Below, in pieces: positions 49,390 to 58,912 of a DNA stretch of 64,000 nucleotides. Positions within the stretch are counted from its first letter, which is position 1. Each line of letters opens with the position of its first letter. A program made the translations under genes and the position numbers. Origin of the DNA: Phytohabitans houttuyneae (GTDB lineage Bacteria > Actinomycetota > Actinomycetes > Mycobacteriales > Micromonosporaceae); the NCBI RefSeq assembly GCF_011764425.1, contig NZ_BLPF01000004.1, positions 1,066,001 to 1,130,000 on the forward strand, read 5' to 3'. A model generated the notes under the pieces. It was not told where the DNA came from. It saw only the letters and a program-made list of their open reading frames with translations, and made no database searches.

Positions 49390-50649
49390 CAACGCATCCT
49401 TTCCACCCAGCTCCCCGCCCGGATCGGCGAGCCCGTGCGGCTCGCCGGGTGGGTGCACCGCCGCCGGCTGCTGAAGTCGGTGGCGTTCCTGATCCTGCGG
49501 GACCGCGCCGGGCTCAGCCAGGTCGTGGTCACCGACCCCGGTGTCCGCGCCGAGGTCGAGGCCGTCGGGGAGGAGACCGCCGTCGAGGTCACCGGCAAGG
49601 CCGTAGCGAACCCGGCGGCGCCCGCCGGGGTCGAGGTGGTCGAGCCTTTGGTACGGGTACTCGGCGCGCCTGCCCAGCCGCCACCGTTCGACCTCTTCCG
49701 GCCCGAACTCGGTGCGACCCTGCCGACGCAGCTCGACCACGCGTCACTGTCGTTGCGCCACGCCACTCGCGCCACCGCGCTGCGCCACTCGGCGGCGGCC
49801 GCGGCCGGCTTCCGGTCCACACTGGACGGCCTGGGCTTCGTGGAGGTGCACACCCCGAAGATCGTGGCCAGCTCCACCGAGAGCGGGGCCAACGTGTTCT
49901 CGATCGACTACTTTGGACGCCCTGCGTTTCTGGCCCAGTCGCCGCAGTTCTACAAGCAGATGATGGTGGGCGTTTTCGAGCGCGTGTACGAGGTGGGGCC
50001 GGTCTTCCGCGCCGAGCCGCACGAGACCGGGCGGCACCTGGCCCAGTACACGTCGCTCGACGCCGAACTCGGCTTCGTCGAGGACCACCGGGACGTCATG
50101 GCCGTACTGACCGAGGTGATCCGCGGCATGGTCGGCGCGACCGGCCTGCCCGCCGCGATGCCGGCCGAGTTTCCCGCCGTGCACTTCACCGAGGCGCTGA
50201 AGATCGCCGGCGCCGCGCAGGACTCGGGCTCCGGCCCGGCCGACCTGGCGCCCGCGGACGAGCGTGCGGTCGGGGAGTGGGCCTTACGCGAGCACGGTTC
50301 GGACTTCGTGTTCGTCACCGGCTACCCGATGGCGAAGCGCCCCTTCTACACGCACCCGGACCCGGCGCGTCCCGGCTACACGAACGGTTTCGACCTGCTC
50401 TTCCGCGGCGTCGAGCTGGTCACCGGCGGGCAGCGGCTGCACCGGTACGAGGACTACGTGGCGGCGCTGGCCGCGCGGGGCGAGCCGCTCGCGCCGTACG
50501 AGTCCTATGTGGAAACCTTCCGCCACGGGATGCCGCCGCACGGCGGGTTTGCGATAGGGCTGGAGCGCTTTGTGGCCCGGCTCACCGGCGCGACGAACGT
50601 GCGTGAGGTGACGGCGTTTCCGCGCGACCGCCATCGGCTGGCGCCGTAG
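49387..50649 (+). CDS. aspS2: Archaeal/eukaryal-type aspartyl-tRNA synthetase (possibly non-discriminating, Asp/Asn)
   Basis: A 420-residue class IIb synthetase. The OB-fold anticodon domain (GEPVRLAGWVHRRRLLKSVAFLILRDRAGLSQVVV) lacks the bacterial GAD insertion, making it AspRS2-like. Catalytic motifs are FVEVHTPKIVAS (motif 1), VFRAEPHETGRHLAQYTSLDAEL (motif 2) and GGFAIGLERFVARL (motif 3). Bacteria with AspRS2 usually charge tRNA-Asn with Asp for later amidation by GatCAB; whether this enzyme is discriminating cannot be read. AGGAGG lies 5 nt before the ATG and is controlled by the T-box hairpin. It interrupts the usual lipA-lipB neighbourhood. Confidence 0.93.
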   Translation: MQRILSTQLPARIGEPVRLAGWVHRRRLLKSVAFLILRDRAGLSQVVVTDPGVRAEVEAVGEETAVEVTGKAVANPAAPAGVEVVEPLVRVLGAPAQPPPFDLFRPELGATLPTQLDHASLSLRHATRATALRHSAAAAAGFRSTLDGLGFVEVHTPKIVASSTESGANVFSIDYFGRPAFLAQSPQFYKQMMVGVFERVYEVGPVFRAEPHETGRHLAQYTSLDAELGFVEDHRDVMAVLTEVIRGMVGATGLPAAMPAEFPAVHFTEALKIAGAAQDSGSGPADLAPADERAVGEWALREHGSDFVFVTGYPMAKRPFYTHPDPARPGYTNGFDLLFRGVELVTGGQRLHRYEDYVAALAARGEPLAPYESYVETFRHGMPPHGGFAIGLERFVARLTGATNVREVTAFPRDRHRLAP

Positions 50650-50658
50650 CGGCTCGCG

Positions 50659-51105
50659 TCAGGGCAGCAGGTCGCTGTCGTGGGCGGCGTACACAGCGGC
50701 CACCTCGGCCGGATCGGGTGCACCGCCCGGCGGGATGAGCGCGCCGACGTCCGCCATGAACGCGAGGCCGGCCGGCCCGGGTGACCACAGTCCGAGCACC
50801 TGGGCCGGCTCGTCGGTCGGGTTGGCGAACGTGTGACGCACGCCACGCGGGGTGAGGCAGAACGCCCCCGCCGTCGCCTCGACCGGGTCGTCGGTGCCAT
50901 ACGTCAGCAGGAGCGTGCCGCTGAGCACGTGGATGCCCTCGTCGAAGCCGTGGTGCCGGTGCGGCACCGGCCCGGCGAAGCGCGGCGGCACGGTCATCTC
51001 CACGACCGCGAAGCCCTGTGTCTCGGCGAGCACCCGCATCGGCTGCCCCGCGTACGCGAACGTGCGCCCCTCGCCGGGCCGCACCACCACCCCGTGAACG
51101 CTCAC
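50659..51105 (-). CDS. Cupin-domain protein
   Basis: A 148-residue single-cupin protein. Metal ligands are visible in [23 protein letters not shown] (HxH...E motif 1) and [20 protein letters not shown] (motif 2 His). A short C-terminal helix ([19 protein letters not shown]) follows. The enzymatic role is unknown. The GTG start overlaps the lipB stop (GTGA), so it is translationally coupled to lipB and may share its expression, without any known link to lipoylation. Confidence 0.86.
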   Translation of the reverse strand: MSVHGVVVRPGEGRTFAYAGQPMRVLAETQGFAVVEMTVPPRFAGPVPHRHHGFDEGIHVLSGTLLLTYGTDDPVEATAGAFCLTPRGVRHTFANPTDEPAQVLGLWSPGPAGLAFMADVGALIPPGGAPDPAEVAAVYAAHDSDLLP

Positions 51106-51743
51106 TCGGCGAGCAGGGTGTCGAGGTGGCGCTCCACCACCGGGAAGACGTCGGCGACAGTGATCTGCCGGCCGAGCTCGGCGCTGAGCGAGCTGACGCC
51201 CGCGTCGCGGATGCCGCACGGCACGATGCGGTCGAAGACGGACAGGTCACAGTCGCAGTTGAGCGCGAAGCCGTGCTGGGTCACGCCCTGCGACACCCGG
51301 ATGCCGATCGCGCCGACCTTGCGGTCAGGCCCTTTGTCGTCGGCCCGCACCCACGCGCCGCTGCGCCCCTCGATCCGCGTCGTCGCCAGTCCGAACTCGG
51401 CGCACACGTCGATCAGCAACTGCTCGGTGCGGCGCACGTAGGCCACCACGTCGATGGGGTCGGGCAGCTTGAGGATCGGGTAACCGACCACCTGCCCCGG
51501 CCCGTGCCACGTGATCTTGCCGCCGCGGTCGACGTCGATGACCGGCGTCCCGTCCACCGGGCGGTCGAACGGCTCGGTGCGCTTGCCGGCCGTATACACG
51601 CTGGGGTGCTCGAGCAGGAGCACGGTGCCCGGCTCCGCACCGGAGGCGACGGCCTCGTGCAGCCGCCGCTGCTCGTCCCACGCCGCCAGATAGTCGATCC
51701 GGCCGAGATTCCGGTGCCGCAGCCCGGTGAGTGCGCTAGTCAC
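51102..51743 (-). CDS. lipB: Octanoyl-[ACP]:protein N-octanoyltransferase
   Basis: LipB moves octanoate from ACP to apo-lipoyl domains, giving the LipA substrate. The 213-residue protein has [18 protein letters not shown] (active-site loop), [20 protein letters not shown] with the catalytic-type Lys in DRKVGAIG, and the catalytic Cys in [13 protein letters not shown]. The GTG start lies 6 nt after a TAGGCT hexamer (leaderless). The separation of lipB from lipA by the T-box, aspS2 and cupin genes is unusual compared with mycobacteria. Confidence 0.95.
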   Translation of the reverse strand: MTSALTGLRHRNLGRIDYLAAWDEQRRLHEAVASGAEPGTVLLLEHPSVYTAGKRTEPFDRPVDGTPVIDVDRGGKITWHGPGQVVGYPILKLPDPIDVVAYVRRTEQLLIDVCAEFGLATTRIEGRSGAWVRADDKGPDRKVGAIGIRVSQGVTQHGFALNCDCDLSVFDRIVPCGIRDAGVSSLSAELGRQITVADVFPVVERHLDTLLAE

Positions 51744-51801
51744 CCCACCAGCCTAAACCCGCTCAGGCGCCCCATCACCGCGTGTCGCTGCTCACGTCAC
51801 G

Positions 51802-53586
51802 CTAGGCCGCGCGCCAGAGCCACACGTCGTCGACGCGCTGTGGCGGGCCCAGCAGCTCGGTCGTGGCGCGCAGCAAGGCTTCCGGATGGGCGGGAAACTT
51901 CGCGCCGTGTACCCGGTCGGCGAGCACCACGGCCTCCGCGCCCCAGTAGCGCAGGTCTTCGCGGGCCGCCGCGCGGTCGGCGTCCGTGATGGGCGGCACG
52001 ACGCCGGTGCGGGCCACCTCGAAGAGCAGCTCGGCGGAGGGACGGGGGACCGGTCCGATCCGGCCCTTGCCGTCCGGGCCGCCGGGGCCGAGGAAGAAGC
52101 CGGCCGGGATGCGGAACTCGCCCTGCCGGTGCGCCAGCGCGTAGGTCTGCCAGCGCTGCCCGTCCGGCAGCACGTCCGACGTGGGCGGGACGGGGGCGAG
52201 CACTCCGCCGTCGCTGACGTACTCGCGCCAGGTGCCGGACGTGATGAAACGGGGGACCGGCTCGTACACCGAGGTGTGCAGCGGCACCGGCACGAGCGGC
52301 AGCAGCGCGACGGCGAAGGCGCCCAGCCAGGCCGGCGCCGGCCGTGGCCCCAGGGCGGCCAGCGCGTACGCGAGCACGAGCCCGACCAGCGGGATCGCCA
52401 CGAGCGCGAGCCGCGCCGGCAGCGCGGCGTTGAAGATGGGCATGGCGCCGAGCGCGGCGTACGGCAGCGGGATCCCGGTCAGCCGCTCGTCGACCTTGAG
52501 CTCCGGTCCGAGGGACAGCACGGAGAACACCCCGGCGGTGACGGCCAGCGCGCGCAGCATCGCCCGGCGGCCGTGGTCCGCGCGGCGCCACAGCAGCACG
52601 AAGCAGGCGACCGTGAGCAGGAGCAGCGGCAGGCCGAAGAACGAGTTTTCCTCGGTCGGGTTGGGTGCGAGGCCGGTGTCCAGCCCGGCCACGCCGGCCA
52701 GCGACCGCTCCGGAAACGCCGCGAACGCGGCCAGGTCCTCGTTGTGCACCTTCGGGTCGAAGCCGGTGCCGTGAAAGCGCTGCGGGCCGAAGAAGTGCAG
52801 CCACAGCGGGTACGAGAGCAGCACGACGGCCGCGCCCGCGGTGACGGCCAGCCCGCGCAGGAACTGCGGCAGGGCGGCGCGCGCCTCGGCACGCTGGGAC
52901 AGCCCCCACACGCCGAGGAACACCCCGCACGCCAGCGCGGTGAAGAAGAGCCCTTCGGCGGCGATCGAGAACGCGACCGCCACGAGCACGCCGAGGATCA
53001 GCCCGTTGCGCCGCCACCGGTCCGGCTCGCGGAGTGCGAACACCCGCCACACGATCAGCGGCACCAGCCAGCCGGCGGTCCAGTTGAGGTGGGCGTTGGC
53101 GTGCGAGACCATGCCGGGCGCGAAGCCGCAGAAGAGGCCGCCGACCGCCGCGGCGAGCACCGGCAGCCGGAAGGAGCGGGAGAGCAGCAGGTACCAGGCG
53201 AACGCGGTCGCGGCCAGGTTGAGCGTGAGGATCACGACGAACGACCACTGTGGCCCGGCCAGCAGCGTGAGCGGTGCGAACACGACCGCGTACACGGTGA
53301 TCGAGGTGTTGACCGCGAGGTTTACCCCGTCGGGGACGTTCATCAGGTGGGTGAAGAGCGGGTTTTCGGCGTGGGTGAGCGCGTGCGCGCCGTAGGCCAG
53401 CAGCCACTCGAACAGCGCCTGGTCGCTGGAGTTGACCTTGATGGTGCGGTGGTTGGGATCCGCCCACAGGCCCGCGGTGACCAGCACGGCGAGCCCGAGC
53501 GCGAGGGTCGCGACGACAAGGTCCGGGCGGCGTCGCGAGGCGGCCGGCGGGTCGGCGGGCGCGGCCACGGGCTCGGTCAGCGTCAC
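51802..53586 (-). CDS. Polytopic membrane protein, probable GT-C-type glycosyltransferase
   Basis: A 594-residue protein with 10-12 TMs and a soluble C-terminal ~170 residues. The first periplasmic loop has SSDQALFEWLLAYGAHALTHAENPLFTHLMNVPDGVNLAVNT, carrying the acidic residue and N-P-L-F arrangement of GT-C-like enzymes; further loops include GFDPKVHNEDLAAF. The C-terminal domain (PVPRFITSGTWREYV ... LRYWGAEAVVLADRVHG) is similar in kind to that of the 15-kb protein. Substrate and acceptor are unknown. The GTG start follows TAGGGT by 8 nt. Confidence 0.75.
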   Translation of the reverse strand: MTLTEPVAAPADPPAASRRRPDLVVATLALGLAVLVTAGLWADPNHRTIKVNSSDQALFEWLLAYGAHALTHAENPLFTHLMNVPDGVNLAVNTSITVYAVVFAPLTLLAGPQWSFVVILTLNLAATAFAWYLLLSRSFRLPVLAAAVGGLFCGFAPGMVSHANAHLNWTAGWLVPLIVWRVFALREPDRWRRNGLILGVLVAVAFSIAAEGLFFTALACGVFLGVWGLSQRAEARAALPQFLRGLAVTAGAAVVLLSYPLWLHFFGPQRFHGTGFDPKVHNEDLAAFAAFPERSLAGVAGLDTGLAPNPTEENSFFGLPLLLLTVACFVLLWRRADHGRRAMLRALAVTAGVFSVLSLGPELKVDERLTGIPLPYAALGAMPIFNAALPARLALVAIPLVGLVLAYALAALGPRPAPAWLGAFAVALLPLVPVPLHTSVYEPVPRFITSGTWREYVSDGGVLAPVPPTSDVLPDGQRWQTYALAHRQGEFRIPAGFFLGPGGPDGKGRIGPVPRPSAELLFEVARTGVVPPITDADRAAAREDLRYWGAEAVVLADRVHGAKFPAHPEALLRATTELLGPPQRVDDVWLWRAA

Positions 53587-53639
53587 GGCCCGTAACCCTA
53601 CCAATTTGGGCCCGACACACCCGAAGTGCTTGCATGGTT

Positions 53640-53658
53640 ATTGGAAATGACATCCAAT
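53640..53658 (+). promoter_or_regulatory. Inverted repeat upstream of the ATPase/small protein/LLM unit
   Basis: ATTGGA-N7-TCCAAT in an unusually AT-rich patch 39 nt before the GTG of the CooC-like gene. The size and A/T content resemble Fur/Zur-family operators, but the core differs from the Zur consensus, so the regulator is undetermined. Confidence 0.4.
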
Positions 53659-53696
53659 ACGAGCAAGAGACGAGAGAGCCCAAGGAGCCCAGTACC

Positions 53697-54656
53697 GTGA
53701 AAATCGCCCTGGTCGGGAAGGGCGGCAGCGGCAAGACCACGCTGGCCGCCCTCTTCGCCCGCCATCTGGCTGGCGGTGGTGCGCCGCTGCTCGCCATCGA
53801 CGCGGACATCAACCAGCACCTGGCCGCCGCGCTCGGCGCCGCCGAGGACGAGGCGGTGCTGCTGCCCGCGCTCGGCGACCACCTGCCCGACATCAAGGAA
53901 TACCTGCGCGGGACCAACCCCCGCATCTCCTCGGCCGCGGCCATGGTCAAGACCACGCCGCCCGGCCCGGGCTCCCGGCTGCTGTCGATCACCGGTGACA
54001 ACCCGATCTACGACGCGCTGGTCCGCGAGGTGGGCGGCATCCGGCTGGCGGTGACCGGCCCGTTCGCGACCGAGGATCTTGGCGTGGCCTGCTACCACTC
54101 CAAGGTCGGCGCGGTCGAGCTGCTGCTCAACCACCTTGTCGACGGCGCCGGGGAGTACGTCGTGGTGGACATGACCGCCGGCGCCGACTCGTTCGCGTCC
54201 GGGCTGTTCACCCGCTTCGACGCCACGTTCCTGGTGTGTGAGCCGACGCTGCGCAGCGTCGGGGTGTACCGGCAGTACGTCGGCTACGCGCGGGACTTCG
54301 GCGTACGTGTCCACGTGGTGGGCAACAAGGTCGACGACGAGTCCGATGTGGACTTCCTTCGCGCGCACGTCGGCGACGACCTGCTGACCTGGGTGGGGCG
54401 CTCGGCGTACGTCAAGGCGGCCGAGCGGGGCCGCCCGCAGCCGCTCTCCGCGCTGGAGATCGCTAACCGTGACGCTCTGGACACGATGCGTGAATCAGTC
54501 GATGCTTGTCCGAAGGACTGGGCCACCTACACCCGGCAGGCGGTGGAGTTCCATCTGCGCAACGCGACCGCCTGGGCCAACGACAAAGTGGGCGAGGATC
54601 TCGCCGACCAGGTCGATCCGGAGTTCGTGCTCGGGCCACACGCGATGGCCCGCTGA
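53697..54656 (+). CDS. CooC/MinD-like P-loop ATPase
   Basis: A 319-residue SIMIBI-class ATPase with a deviant Walker A (VGKGGSGKTTLAALFARHL, residues 7-25), switch regions LAIDADINQHLAAALG and VVVDMTAGADSFASGLF, and a nucleotide-specifying VVGNKVDDESD. This layout resembles CooC (nickel insertase for CO dehydrogenase) and chromosome-partition ATPases, but no CO dehydrogenase is present. AAGGAG precedes the GTG at 53697. It starts a three-gene unit (ATPase, small conserved protein, LLM oxidoreductase) also known in streptomycetes (SCO5388-SCO5389 region, from memory). Confidence 0.85.
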   Translation: MKIALVGKGGSGKTTLAALFARHLAGGGAPLLAIDADINQHLAAALGAAEDEAVLLPALGDHLPDIKEYLRGTNPRISSAAAMVKTTPPGPGSRLLSITGDNPIYDALVREVGGIRLAVTGPFATEDLGVACYHSKVGAVELLLNHLVDGAGEYVVVDMTAGADSFASGLFTRFDATFLVCEPTLRSVGVYRQYVGYARDFGVRVHVVGNKVDDESDVDFLRAHVGDDLLTWVGRSAYVKAAERGRPQPLSALEIANRDALDTMRESVDACPKDWATYTRQAVEFHLRNATAWANDKVGEDLADQVDPEFVLGPHAMAR

Positions 54657-54714
54657 GTTGTGGCGCTGCTGCTCGCGAAGCGAGCGACACCGCCCGGAAA
54701 CGTAAGGAGAGAGC

Positions 54715-55107
54715 ATGTCCCTCGACGTACCCGCCGCCCTGCTGGAGCGCGCCGAGAGCGGCCAGGTCGACGACGCCGAGTTCGTCGCGTGCGTGCGCGA
54801 GTCACTGCCGTACGCCTGGGCGGTCGTCTCCGACGTCGCCGCCCGCTCGGCCACGACGACCGCGGAGTTCGCCGACCACGCCGTGCCGCCGCCGAGCGAA
54901 AAGGAGCGCGGCCAGCTGCTGCGCGCCCTCGCCAGCGACGCGATCCGGGGCGGGCTGGAGCGGCACTTCGGCGTGAAGCTCGCGTTCCAGAACTGCCACC
55001 GGGTGGCCGCGTTCAGGCTGTCCGCGGTCGGCGGCGAGACGTACCAGGACTTCATCTCGCCGGTGGCCCAGCTCCGCAACCAGTCGCCCGAGCTGCGTGA
55101 CTGCTGA
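54715..55107 (+). CDS. SCO5389-like conserved small protein
   Basis: A 130-residue soluble protein, MSLDVPAALLERAESGQVDDAEFVACVRESLPYAWAVV..., with the conserved core RGQLLRALASDAIRGGLERHFGVKLAFQNCHRVAAF and tail AQLRNQSPELRDC. It matches a small actinobacterial family (SCO5389-type, recalled). Function is unknown. Three Cys and one His are placed as in homologues (FVACV, FQNCHR, ELRDC), so metal or redox chemistry is possible. AAGGAG fixes the ATG. The last 11 nt overlap the LLM gene. Confidence 0.75.
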   Translation: MSLDVPAALLERAESGQVDDAEFVACVRESLPYAWAVVSDVAARSATTTAEFADHAVPPPSEKERGQLLRALASDAIRGGLERHFGVKLAFQNCHRVAAFRLSAVGGETYQDFISPVAQLRNQSPELRDC

Positions 55108-56071
55108 TCTCTTCCTGCTCAGCGCGCATGGCGCCGCGGCGACCGTGGATTACGCGGTCGCCGCGGAGGCCGCCGGCTTCGCCGGGGTCTGGCTCGCCGA
55201 GCACCACTTCATCGAGTACGGGCGCTGCCCTTCCGCCACCGCGCTGGCCGGCGTGATCCTGGGCCGCACCAGCCGCCTTGTCGTGGGCACCGCCGCGTGC
55301 GTGCTCTCCAACCGCCATCCGGTCGCGCTCGGCGAGGAGGCGGTGCTGCTGGACGAGGCGTCCGGCGGCCGCTTCCGGCTCGGCGTCGGCCGCGGCGGAC
55401 CCTGGGCCGACCTGGAGGTGTTCGGCACCGGCCTGTCCCGGTACGAGCACGGCTTCGCCGAGTCGCTGGACGTCCTGCTCGACTGGGTGTCCGGCCGCGC
55501 CACCGTGAGCGCCACGGGACGCCACTTCACCTTCCGCGAGGTGGCCGTCGTACCCAGGCCGCCCCGCCCGCTGCCGGTGTGGGTCGCCGCCACCTCACCG
55601 TCGACGGTGGACATCGCGGCCGCGCGCGGGCTGCCGCTGCTGCTCGGCGTGCACGACGACCCGGCCGCGCTGCTCGACCGATATGGACCGTCTGATGTGG
55701 AGCACGCCGTGGCGCGGCTCGTGGCGCTGGGGGAGAGCCAGGCCGCCGCCGAGGGCCGGCTCCGCCGCACGTTGCGGCCGTGGTTGGCCACCACGCGGGG
55801 GTACCTGCGGCTCGACGGCGCGCCGCCCCGCGACACCGACGCGTACGCCGAGCACCTGATCCGCACCAGCCCGATCGGCACGCCCGCCGCGGTCGCCGAA
55901 GGGCTGCTGGCCACCGGTGCGGCGCGGGTGCTGCTGATGGTCGAGGCGGCCGGCGACCGGGCCGCCACCCTGGACCTGATCGCGACCCTGGGTGCGGAGG
56001 TCCTGCCGCTGCTCAGCGGTCGTGGAGCGCGGCTTCCAGCGCGTCTCGTACGGCCGGCTGCCGAAACGTGA
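55097..56071 (+). CDS. LLM-class flavin-dependent oxidoreductase
   Basis: A 324-residue luciferase-like TIM barrel: AAEAAGFAGVWLAEHHFIEYGRCPSATALAGVILGRTSRL, VVGTAACVLSNRHPVALGEEAVLLDEASGGRFRLGVGRGGPW (flavin phosphate site) and LDVLLDWVSGRATVSATGRHF. It could use FMN or F420; the short N-terminus resembles the F420/FMN group without indicating a substrate. The GTG start overlaps the preceding gene by 11 nt. The 3' end runs 59 nt into the convergent epimerase gene, giving an Arg/Pro/Ala-rich tail. Confidence 0.87.
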   Translation: MTADLFLLSAHGAAATVDYAVAAEAAGFAGVWLAEHHFIEYGRCPSATALAGVILGRTSRLVVGTAACVLSNRHPVALGEEAVLLDEASGGRFRLGVGRGGPWADLEVFGTGLSRYEHGFAESLDVLLDWVSGRATVSATGRHFTFREVAVVPRPPRPLPVWVAATSPSTVDIAAARGLPLLLGVHDDPAALLDRYGPSDVEHAVARLVALGESQAAAEGRLRRTLRPWLATTRGYLRLDGAPPRDTDAYAEHLIRTSPIGTPAAVAEGLLATGAARVLLMVEAAGDRAATLDLIATLGAEVLPLLSGRGARLPARLVRPAAET

Positions 56072-56915
56072 AGCCGGCGTCGAGCAGCACACCTGGGCGG
56101 GCGCGCACGCTGGCGAGGGTCTCCGGCGCCATCTCACCCAGCGCGATCCGCAGCGCGGGCGTGGGGAGCGGCATGATCACCGGCCGGTGCAGCGCCGCGC
56201 CGAGCTCCTTCGTGAACTCCGAGTTTCGCACCGGCTCCGGGGAGACCACGTTGACCGGACCGGCGATGTCGTCCCGCTCCAGCACGAACGCGACCGCAAG
56301 CAGCCAGTCGACCATCGACACCCACGGCATCCACTGCCGCCCGCTGCCCAGCTTGCCGCCGATCCCCAGGCGGAAGGGGAGCATCTGCGGCTTGAGGTAG
56401 CCGCCTTCGCGGTGCAGCGGCGTGCCACTGCGCAGCCGCACGACCCGCACCCCCGCCTCCTCGGCCGGGGCGGTGGCCGCCTCCCACACCTTGCAGAGGT
56501 CGGCGAGGAAGCCGGTGCCCGCGGCCGACTGCTCGTCGACGGTGGTGTCGCCGGTGTCGCCGTACCAGTTGATGCCGCCGACGTTGACAAGAGTGGCCGG
56601 CCGCCCGCCGGCGGGCAGGGCCGCGAGGGTGCGGGCGAGCGTGCCGGTGCTGTCGACCCGGCTGGCGATCAGCACCCGCTTGTACCGCTCGGTCCACCGG
56701 TGGTCACCGATGTGCGCGCCGGAGAGGTTGACCACGGCGTCGTGCGGCGCGAGCGCGGCGGGGTCGAGCGTGCCGGCGGCCGGGTCCCAGGGGATCTCAC
56801 CGGCGCCCGCGTCCCTGCGCCGCACCAGCCGCGTGACCTGGTGACCGCTCTCGCCGAGCCACTGCGCCAACCGCTGCCCGAGAAACCCGGACGCGCCCGA
56901 GATCACAACCCGCAT
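56013..56915 (-). CDS. TIGR01777-family NAD-dependent epimerase/dehydratase-like protein
   Basis: A 300-residue extended-SDR protein with the nucleotide motif ISGASGFLGQRLAQWL at the N-terminus, DAVVNLSGAHIGDHRWTERYKRVLIASRVDSTGTLA and a C-terminal DUF1731-type end (GFTFRQPAVRDALEAAL). It is the Rv2216/YfcH-like family, conserved next to lipoate and E2 genes in actinobacteria. Its biochemical role is unproven, and the usual YxxxK is not evident (INWYGD replaces it). The ATG at 56915 starts exactly at the Rossmann motif. Confidence 0.88.
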   Translation of the reverse strand: MRVVISGASGFLGQRLAQWLGESGHQVTRLVRRRDAGAGEIPWDPAAGTLDPAALAPHDAVVNLSGAHIGDHRWTERYKRVLIASRVDSTGTLARTLAALPAGGRPATLVNVGGINWYGDTGDTTVDEQSAAGTGFLADLCKVWEAATAPAEEAGVRVVRLRSGTPLHREGGYLKPQMLPFRLGIGGKLGSGRQWMPWVSMVDWLLAVAFVLERDDIAGPVNVVSPEPVRNSEFTKELGAALHRPVIMPLPTPALRIALGEMAPETLASVRARPGVLLDAGFTFRQPAVRDALEAALHDR

Positions 56916-56948
56916 CCGCCCATCCTCTCCCGCCAGCGGCCCCTGGGG

Positions 56949-57010
56949 GTTGATCAGGGACTTGGTGGGTGGACACGCCGGCCGGCGCGCCCGCCAACTC
57001 CCTGATCAAC
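56949..57010 (-). terminator. Long hairpin downstream of the sucB operon
   Basis: Perfect 12-bp outer arms (GTTGATCAGGGA / TCCCTGATCAAC) enclose a second stem (TTGGTGGGT / GCCCGCCAA, two non-Watson-Crick pairs) and a GCCGGCCGGC-rich loop. It lies 20 bp past the sucB stop and before the next gene start, the position expected for the lpd-sucB operon terminator. Confidence 0.75.
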
Positions 57011-57030
57011 CGCACGCAGTGGGGTGTGAG

Positions 57031-58872
57031 CTAGGCGAGACCAAGGTCGGCCTCGAAGTGGCCGCCCTCCAGCCGCTCCTTCATGGCGGAGAGGAAGCGG
57101 GCGGCGTCGGCGCCGTCGATGATGCGGTGGTCGTAGGACAGCGCGAGGTAGCACATCGAGCGCGGCGTGATGACCTCGCCGAGGTCGGGGTCGTCGACCA
57201 CGACCGCGCGCTTGACCACCGCGCCGGTGCCGAGGATCGCGGACTGCGGCTTCGGCACGATCGGGGTGTCGAAGAGCGCGCCGCGGCTGCCCGTGTTGGT
57301 GAGCGTGAAGGTGGCGCCGGAGATCTCGTCCGGGCTGATCTTGTTGGTGCGGGTGCGCTCGGCCAGGTCGGCGATGCGGCGGGCCAGGCCGGCGAGGTTG
57401 AGGTCGCCGGCGTCGCGGATGACGGGCACGAGCAGGCCGCGCTCGGTGTCGACGGCGATGCCCAGGTGCTCGCCGTCCGGGTACGTGACCGTGCCGCCGT
57501 CGAGGTCGATCGAGGCGTTGACGATCGGGAACCGGCCGAGCGCCTCGACCGCCGCCACCGCGAAGAACGGCAGGAACGACAGCTTGACGCCGTGCTGCTG
57601 CTGGAAGTTGCCCTTGGCCTGCTGGCGCAGCCGGGCGATCTTCGTGACGTCGACCTCGACCACGGTGGTGAGCTGTGCCGAGGACTGCAGCGACTCGTAC
57701 ATCCGCTTGGCGATCGAGATGCGCGTGCGGGTCAGCTTTTCGGTGCGGCCGCGCAGCGGGCTCGGCTCGGACTTGGCCGGGGCCGCCGCCGGGGCGGCCT
57801 TCTGCGCGGGCTGGGCGGGTGCGGGCGCCGCCGCGGCGGCCTTCGCCTTTTCCGCCGCCTCCAGCACGTCCTGCTTGCGGATGCGGCCGCCGACACCGGT
57901 GCCGTTGAGCGTGGCGAGGTCGACGTTGTGCTCGCTGGCGAGCTTGCGGACAAGCGGCGTCACGTACGCCGTGTCGCCGCCGTTTGCCTGCGCGGAGCGG
58001 GCGCCCACGCCACTCGGCTGCGGCTGGGCGGGAGCCGCCTGCGCCTTGGCCGGCTCGGGCTGGGAGGGGCGCGGCGCGGGCTCGGGTGCGCGCTGCGGCT
58101 CGGCGGCGGGTGCGCCCTGCGCCTTCGTCGACTCGACGGCCGGTGCCGGCGCGGACTCGGTCACGTGGCCCTCGGACGGCGTGCCCGCGGAGCCGATCAC
58201 GGCCAGGTCGGCGCCGACGTCCGCGGTCTCGTCCTGCTGGACCTTGATCTCGAGCAGCGTGCCGGCGGCCGGCGAGGGGATCTCGGTGTCGACCTTGTCG
58301 GTGGAGACCTCGAGCAGCGGCTCGTCCAGGTCGACGTTTTCGCCGACCTGCTTGAGCCAGCGGGTCACGGTGCCCTCGGTGACGCTCTCGCCGAGCGCCG
58401 GCATCTTCACGACAGTGGTGCCACCGCTCGCGCCGGGCGTGCCGCCACCACCCTGCTGCGGCGTCTCGTCCTGGTCGCTGGGCTGCTGCTCCGGCGGGGC
58501 GGCCGCGGCCTGCGCCGGTGCCGGCTCCTCCTGTGCGGGTGCCTCCGCGGCCGGCTGCGACTGCTGTGCGGGTGCCTCCGCGGCCGGCTGCGACTCCTGC
58601 GGGGTCTCCGCCGGCGCCGCGCCCTGGCCCTCGTCGTCGCCGGAGATGACGGCCAGCTCGGCGCCGACCTCGGCGGTCTCGTCCTCCTGCACGACGATCC
58701 GGGTCAGCACACCGGCGGCGGGCGACGGGATCTCGGTGTCGACCTTGTCGGTGGAGACCTCGAGCAACGGCTCGTCGACCTCGACGCGGTCGCCCTCCTG
58801 CTTAAGCCAGCGAGTGACGGTGCCCTCGGTGACGCTCTCGCCCAAGCGGGGCATGGGGACGGATACCGGCAT
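57031..58872 (-). CDS. sucB: 2-oxoacid dehydrogenase E2 (dihydrolipoamide acyltransferase), two lipoyl domains
   Basis: A 613-residue E2. Lipoyl domain 1 (1-~75, Lys43 in STDKVD) and lipoyl domain 2 (~150-225, Lys193 in STDKVD) are joined by a Pro/Ala/Gln linker holding a tandem [10 protein letters not shown] repeat. A peripheral-subunit-binding domain lies at ~298-335 ([23 protein letters not shown]), and a C-terminal acyltransferase domain with [15 protein letters not shown] carries the catalytic His582/Asp586. In mycobacteria the equivalent DlaT serves pyruvate dehydrogenase, so PDH, OGDH or both are possible. GAAGGAG precedes the ATG at 58872. It lies 40 bp after lpd on the same strand, forming an E3-E2 operon. 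Confidence 0.93.
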   Translation of the reverse strand: MPVSVPMPRLGESVTEGTVTRWLKQEGDRVEVDEPLLEVSTDKVDTEIPSPAAGVLTRIVVQEDETAEVGAELAVISGDDEGQGAAPAETPQESQPAAEAPAQQSQPAAEAPAQEEPAPAQAAAAPPEQQPSDQDETPQQGGGGTPGASGGTTVVKMPALGESVTEGTVTRWLKQVGENVDLDEPLLEVSTDKVDTEIPSPAAGTLLEIKVQQDETADVGADLAVIGSAGTPSEGHVTESAPAPAVESTKAQGAPAAEPQRAPEPAPRPSQPEPAKAQAAPAQPQPSGVGARSAQANGGDTAYVTPLVRKLASEHNVDLATLNGTGVGGRIRKQDVLEAAEKAKAAAAAPAPAQPAQKAAPAAAPAKSEPSPLRGRTEKLTRTRISIAKRMYESLQSSAQLTTVVEVDVTKIARLRQQAKGNFQQQHGVKLSFLPFFAVAAVEALGRFPIVNASIDLDGGTVTYPDGEHLGIAVDTERGLLVPVIRDAGDLNLAGLARRIADLAERTRTNKISPDEISGATFTLTNTGSRGALFDTPIVPKPQSAILGTGAVVKRAVVVDDPDLGEVITPRSMCYLALSYDHRIIDGADAARFLSAMKERLEGGHFEADLGLA

Positions 58873-58912
58873 CTTTCCAGACTCCTTCAAAGGCTCCGCG
58901 GGAAAACTCTAA

